Assembly: GCF_017355985.1 (NCBI RefSeq)
Contig: NZ_JAFIQU010000013.1
Location: forward strand, 62,001-126,000
Direction of reading: 5' to 3'
Length of the DNA: 64,000 bases
From: Arenibaculum pallidiluteum
Lineage (GTDB): Bacteria > Pseudomonadota > Alphaproteobacteria > Azospirillales > Azospirillaceae
Below are positions 60,393 through 64,000 of the stretch, one piece after another; positions within the stretch are counted from its first letter, which is position 1; every line of letters starts with the position of its first letter. The position numbers and the translations under genes were made by a program. Below the pieces are notes generated by a model. That model did not search any database. It was not told the DNA's origin and saw nothing but the letters and a program-made list of their open reading frames with translations.

Positions 60393-62376
60393 GCGCGGGG
60401 TGCCGATGCCGCGGCGGCTTCTCCTCTGGGGCGGGCTGACGCTGGCCGCCGCCTGCCTTTCGGCCCTGCGCATCGCGGACCCGGTGGCCGGGGCATCGGG
60501 GACCTGGGCGCAGGCGGAAGCGCTGGAGCAGGTAATCCTGTTTCACAGCGTGCTGCCGCGCATGGCTATGGCGATCGTCTGCGGCGCGGCACTGGGTCTC
60601 GCGGGGGCGCTCCTTCAGCGCGTGCTGCGCAATCCCGTTGCCGAGCCATCGACCCTCGGCGTCTCCGCCGGCGCGCAGCTCGCACTGACGGTCGCGACGC
60701 TCCACGCGCCCGGCCTGATGGAGGCTGCGCGCGAGGGCGTGGCGCTCGCCGGCGGGCTGGGAGCGGTCGGCCTGATCCTGGCGCTGACCTGGCGCCGCGG
60801 GCTGGAGCCGGTAGCCGTGGCGCTGGCCGGCATGATGGTGGCGCTGACCGCCACGACGGCGAGCGCGGCTCTCATCCTCGCCAATGGCGAGTACATGTTC
60901 TCGCTCTTCATCTGGGGCGGCGGCTCGCTGGCCCAGCAGAGCTGGGGTCCGTGCATCGCGATCGCCGGACGGCTGGCGCTCGGTTTCGCGGCGGCCCTGC
61001 TCCTGCTGCGGCCGCTCGCCATCCTGGGTCTCGACGATTCGCGCGCGCGCAGCCTGGGCGTCGCGACCGTCGCGACCCGGCTCGCAGTGATCGGCATCGC
61101 GGTCTGGCTGGCGGCCAGCGTGACCGCCGAGGTCGGCGTGATCGGCTTCGTCGGCCTGGCGGCGCCGGCGCTGGCCTCCCTGGGCGGGGTGCGCAGGCTG
61201 GGCGCGAAGCTGGTCGCCGCCCCGCTGGTCGGCGCGCTTCTGCTGTGGCTGACGGATGGGCTCGTCCAGCTTCTTGCCGGGGTGGGGGGAGAAAGGGTGC
61301 CGACGGGCGCCGCCACGGCGCTGCTGGGGGGGCCGCTGCTGCTCTGGCTGCTCCTGCGTGCCCGGATGTTCGAATGGCCCAGGTTCGATGCGCGGCCAGC
61401 CCCGGTGCGGCGGGCCCGCAACCCCGCGGGGATGATCGCCCTTCTCGGCGCCCTCGCGCTGGCAGCGGCGGCCCTGGCGCTGGCCCTGGGCCGCGGTCCC
61501 GAAGGTTGGACGCTGGCGGGCGGGCCGCTACTGGCCGACCTGCTCGGCTGGCGCGGGCCGCGGGTGGCCGTCGCGGCCGCCGCGGGCGCCATGCTGGCCG
61601 CGGCGGGGACCGTGCTGCAGCGGGTGACCGGGAATCCGCTTGCAGGGCCCGAAGTCCTGGGCGTCGGCACTGGGGCCGGCGTCGGCCTGGCGGTGGCGCT
61701 GTTCGCGCTGTCGGCCCCCGGTTTCGCGATCGAGCTGGCAGCATCCGCGGCCGGGGCCGTCGCCGTCCTGGCAGGCATCCTGGTGCTGTCCCGGCGTCCC
61801 GGCTTCGGGGCCGAGCGGCTGCTGATGGCGGGCATCGCCGCGGGCGCGCTGTGCAGCGCCGTGCTGACGGCCGTCATCGCAACCGGTTCACCGCAGGCTT
61901 TCCAGCTTCTGCGCTGGCTCAGCGGGTCCACCAACGACGCGACCCCGGCCAAGGCCTGGCTGTGCCTCGGGACGGCCGCAGTCCTGCTGGCGCCCCTGCC
62001 CTTCATGGTGCGCTGGCTGACCGTCCTGCCGCTGGGGGACGAGACGGCGCGCGCCGTCGGCCTGCCCGTGCACCGATGCCGCACCATCCTGGTGGTGCTT
62101 GCCGCACTGCTCACCGCGACGGCCGCGCTGGTCGTGGGGCCGCTGAGCTTCGTCGGGCTGATCGCCCCCCACCTGGCGCGGCTTCTCGGGCTCGGGCGGC
62201 CGGCGGCGCAGACCGGCGGCGCGATCCTGATCGGCATCGGGCTGATGGTGATGTCCGACTGGCTCGCGCGGACGGCCGCTTTCCCGTATCAACTGCCGCT
62301 CGGCCTGTTCGCCTCGCTGCTGGCCGGACCCTACCTGGTCTGGCTGCTCGGCCGGACCGGCCCCCGTTCACGCTAG
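60385..62376 (+). CDS. fhuB: Fused siderophore ABC transporter permease (FhuB-like)
   Basis: A 663-residue membrane protein with two FecCD-type permease halves in one chain, as in E. coli FhuB. First half: PRMAMAIVCGAALGLAGALL with QRVLRNPVAEPSTLGVSAGA and the EVGVIGFVGLAAPALA coupling region. Second half: RVAVAAAAGAMLAAAGTVLQ, RVTGNPLAGPEVLGVGTGAG and LSFVGLIAPHLARLLG. About 18-20 membrane segments. It overlaps fhuD by 8 nt, and a small hairpin (GCCCGG-CA-CCGGGC) follows 1 nt after the stop. Confidence 0.93.
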   Translation: MAERGVPMPRRLLLWGGLTLAAACLSALRIADPVAGASGTWAQAEALEQVILFHSVLPRMAMAIVCGAALGLAGALLQRVLRNPVAEPSTLGVSAGAQLALTVATLHAPGLMEAAREGVALAGGLGAVGLILALTWRRGLEPVAVALAGMMVALTATTASAALILANGEYMFSLFIWGGGSLAQQSWGPCIAIAGRLALGFAAALLLLRPLAILGLDDSRARSLGVATVATRLAVIGIAVWLAASVTAEVGVIGFVGLAAPALASLGGVRRLGAKLVAAPLVGALLLWLTDGLVQLLAGVGGERVPTGAATALLGGPLLLWLLLRARMFEWPRFDARPAPVRRARNPAGMIALLGALALAAAALALALGRGPEGWTLAGGPLLADLLGWRGPRVAVAAAAGAMLAAAGTVLQRVTGNPLAGPEVLGVGTGAGVGLAVALFALSAPGFAIELAASAAGAVAVLAGILVLSRRPGFGAERLLMAGIAAGALCSAVLTAVIATGSPQAFQLLRWLSGSTNDATPAKAWLCLGTAAVLLAPLPFMVRWLTVLPLGDETARAVGLPVHRCRTILVVLAALLTATAALVVGPLSFVGLIAPHLARLLGLGRPAAQTGGAILIGIGLMVMSDWLARTAAFPYQLPLGLFASLLAGPYLVWLLGRTGPRSR

Positions 62377-62424
62377 CGCCCGGCACCGGGCTCGACCGCC
62401 GCCGCGACCGTCGAGATTGAAAGC

Positions 62425-64000
62425 ATGATCCGTCGTTTCCTCGCCTACTACCGCCCGCACAAGGGCCTGCTGATCCTCACGATCTCCTGCGCGATCCTGT
62501 CCGGTCTGCTGGAACTCGGCTTCCCGATGGCCGTCCGGTCCTTCGTGGACGAGCTCCTGCCCACCGAGGACTGGCCGCTGATCGTGATGGCCTCGGTCGG
62601 CCTGCTGGCGATCTACGCCGCCAATGCGGGGGTTATGGCCGTGGTGGTCTATTGGGGCCACAAGCTCGGCATCAACATCGAGACGGAGATGCGCCGGAAG
62701 AGCTTCGACCATCTGCAGAAGCTCTCCTTCAGTTTCTACGACAACAACAAGACCGGACACCTGGTAGGGCGCGTGACCCGCGACCTCGAGGAGATCGGAG
62801 AGGTCGCCCATCACGGTCCCGAGGATCTGCTGATCTCGGTGATGACCTTCGTCGGCGCCTTCGTCCTGATGCTGATGGTGCACACGCCGCTGGCCCTGAT
62901 CACCGCGACGATCGTCCCCATCGTGGTCTGGCTGACCAGCCGCTATGGCGGGCGCATGACGCGCAACTGGCAGGCGCTCTATTCGCGCGTCGGCGACTTC
63001 AACGTCCGCATCGAGGAGAATGTCGGCGGGATGCGGGTCGTGCAGGCCTTCACCAACGAGGAGCACGAGCGCCGGCTGTTCGCGCAGGACAACGACAAGT
63101 ACCGCCGGACCAAGCTGGAGGCCTACCGGATCATGGCCTTCTCGACGACGCTGAGCTACATGAGCATGCGGCTGATCCTGATCGTCGTCATGCTGGCGGG
63201 CGCGCATTTCGTGCTGGCGGGCGAGCTCAGCCATGGCGGGTTCTTCGCCTGCCTGATCCTGGTCAACGTGTTCTTCCGGCCCATCGAGAAGCTCAACGCC
63301 GTCATCGAGACCTATCCCCGCGGGATCGCCGGCTTCCGCCGGTACCTCGCGCTGCTGGACACGCAGCCCGACATCAAGGACACCCCGGACGCGAAGCCGG
63401 CCCCGCGGCTGCGCGGCGACATCCGCTATGCCGGCGTGGCCTTCGGCTACGACTCCGGGCGCCCGGTGCTCAAGGACGTCGACCTCGCCATCGAGGCCGG
63501 AACGACGGTCGCCTTCGTCGGCCCGTCAGGGGCCGGCAAGACGACGATCTGCTCGCTGCTGCCGCGCTTCTACGACGTCCAGGGCGGCGCCATCACGATC
63601 GACGGCATCGACATCCGCGCCATGACGCTGGCCTCGCTGCGCCGGCAGATCGGCGTCGTCCAGCAGGACGTGTTCCTGTTCGGCGGCACGATCCGCGAAA
63701 ACATCGCCTATGGCCGGCTGGAGGCGCGCGAGGACGAGATCCGGGAGGCTGCGCGGCGCGCGCGCCTGGACACGCTGATCGATTCCCTTCCCGAGGGGCT
63801 CGACACGATAATCGGCGAGCGCGGGATCAAGCTGTCGGGCGGGCAGAAGCAGCGCCTGACGATCGCGCGCATGTTCCTGAAGAACCCGCCGATCCTGATC
63901 CTGGACGAAGCCACGTCGGCGCTGGACACCAGGACCGAGCGGGAGATCCAGCAGTCCCTGGTGGATCTCTCCAAGGGCCGGACGACGCTCGTCATCGCGC
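62425..64000 (+). CDS. ABC exporter, fused permease-ATPase (cut by window end)
   Basis: A half-transporter of the MsbA/multidrug type; 525 codons are visible before the window ends. The membrane domain (about 1-310) begins MIRRFLAYYRPHKGLLILTI and carries SFSFYDNNKTGHLVGRVTRD, the usual coupling segment. The ATPase domain (about 335 onward) has Walker A GPSGAGKTTICSLL, Q-loop GVVQQDVFLFGGTIRENIAY, signature LSGGQKQRLTIARMFL and Walker B ILILDEATSALD, with the H-loop cut off. ATG 62425 is 48 nt after fhuB. Position in the siderophore operon suggests export of a siderophore or related compound; this is an inference. Confidence 0.9.
   Translation, partial: MIRRFLAYYRPHKGLLILTISCAILSGLLELGFPMAVRSFVDELLPTEDWPLIVMASVGLLAIYAANAGVMAVVVYWGHKLGINIETEMRRKSFDHLQKLSFSFYDNNKTGHLVGRVTRDLEEIGEVAHHGPEDLLISVMTFVGAFVLMLMVHTPLALITATIVPIVVWLTSRYGGRMTRNWQALYSRVGDFNVRIEENVGGMRVVQAFTNEEHERRLFAQDNDKYRRTKLEAYRIMAFSTTLSYMSMRLILIVVMLAGAHFVLAGELSHGGFFACLILVNVFFRPIEKLNAVIETYPRGIAGFRRYLALLDTQPDIKDTPDAKPAPRLRGDIRYAGVAFGYDSGRPVLKDVDLAIEAGTTVAFVGPSGAGKTTICSLLPRFYDVQGGAITIDGIDIRAMTLASLRRQIGVVQQDVFLFGGTIRENIAYGRLEAREDEIREAARRARLDTLIDSLPEGLDTIIGERGIKLSGGQKQRLTIARMFLKNPPILILDEATSALDTRTEREIQQSLVDLSKGRTTLVIA

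Noticed and set aside
1-64000. tRNA or rRNA genes, CRISPR arrays, intact insertion sequences, phage genes
   Set aside because: None found by reading: no cloverleaf-like conserved TTCGA arm with an anticodon arm, no spaced direct repeats, no transposase or integrase motifs.

Overview
The window is a high-GC stretch with short ATGA-type gene overlaps, HWE-family kinase, TRAP, C-P lyase and FixK/FNR-like signals. Together these point to an alphaproteobacterium, most plausibly of the Rhodospirillales/Acetobacterales type; the order-level guess is weak. No rRNA, tRNA, CRISPR array or intact insertion sequence was seen. The window opens inside a LuxR-type response regulator and closes inside an ABC exporter.

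Layout. (1) 1-2.0 kb: response regulator tail, a YciF-like DUF892 stress protein, and a LysR gene that has lost its DNA-binding domain. (2) 2.4-9.0 kb: two aromatic-type catabolic units (FAD monooxygenase, DUF2783, metallo-beta-lactamase-fold protein; then alpha/beta hydrolase and VOC protein) with a LuxR regulator between them and an AraC regulator at the end. (3) 9.1-19.8 kb: a sodium/proton block made of nhaA and, on the other strand, a nine-gene operon mrpABCDEFG-kinase-NtrC regulator. It has a sigma-54-like promoter and a 20-bp palindrome upstream of mrpA, and MrpG is fused to a universal-stress-like domain. (4) 20.4-26.5 kb: TRAP transporter, aldehyde dehydrogenase, beta-hydroxyacid dehydrogenase, carboxymuconolactone decarboxylase and EthD protein, next to a divergent hybrid kinase. 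(5) 29.1-41.7 kb: a nearly complete C-P lyase regulon: phnF, divergent phnGHIJKLM plus a 2H phosphoesterase, a strong terminator, then acetyltransferase-phnN-phnD-phnC-phnE-second phnM. A shared putative PhnF operator precedes both operons. (6) 41.8-51.3 kb: signalling and accessory genes: PAS protein, HWE kinase, EAL-CBS-GGDEF protein, methyltransferase, metallophosphoesterase/ATP-grasp pair and small hypotheticals. (7) 51.4-55.3 kb: MarR regulator divergent from pyruvate formate-lyase and its activase, with a TTGA-N6-TCAA box. (8) 55.5-64 kb: AraC regulator, TonB siderophore receptor, fhuCDB-like importer and an ABC exporter.

How they work together: the C-P lyase block takes up and degrades phosphonates to phosphate. 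The Mrp/NhaA block handles sodium and pH stress, apparently under its own sigma-54 two-component control. The two catabolic blocks feed aromatic or related acids to central metabolism. The pfl pair gives an oxygen-limited route from pyruvate, and the last block takes up ferric hydroxamate-type siderophores. The most unusual items are the self-contained sigma-54-controlled Mrp operon, the MrpG-Usp fusion, the shortened MrpE, the 2H phosphoesterase standing where a PhnP would be needed, and a metallo-beta-lactamase-fold protein lacking its second metal site.
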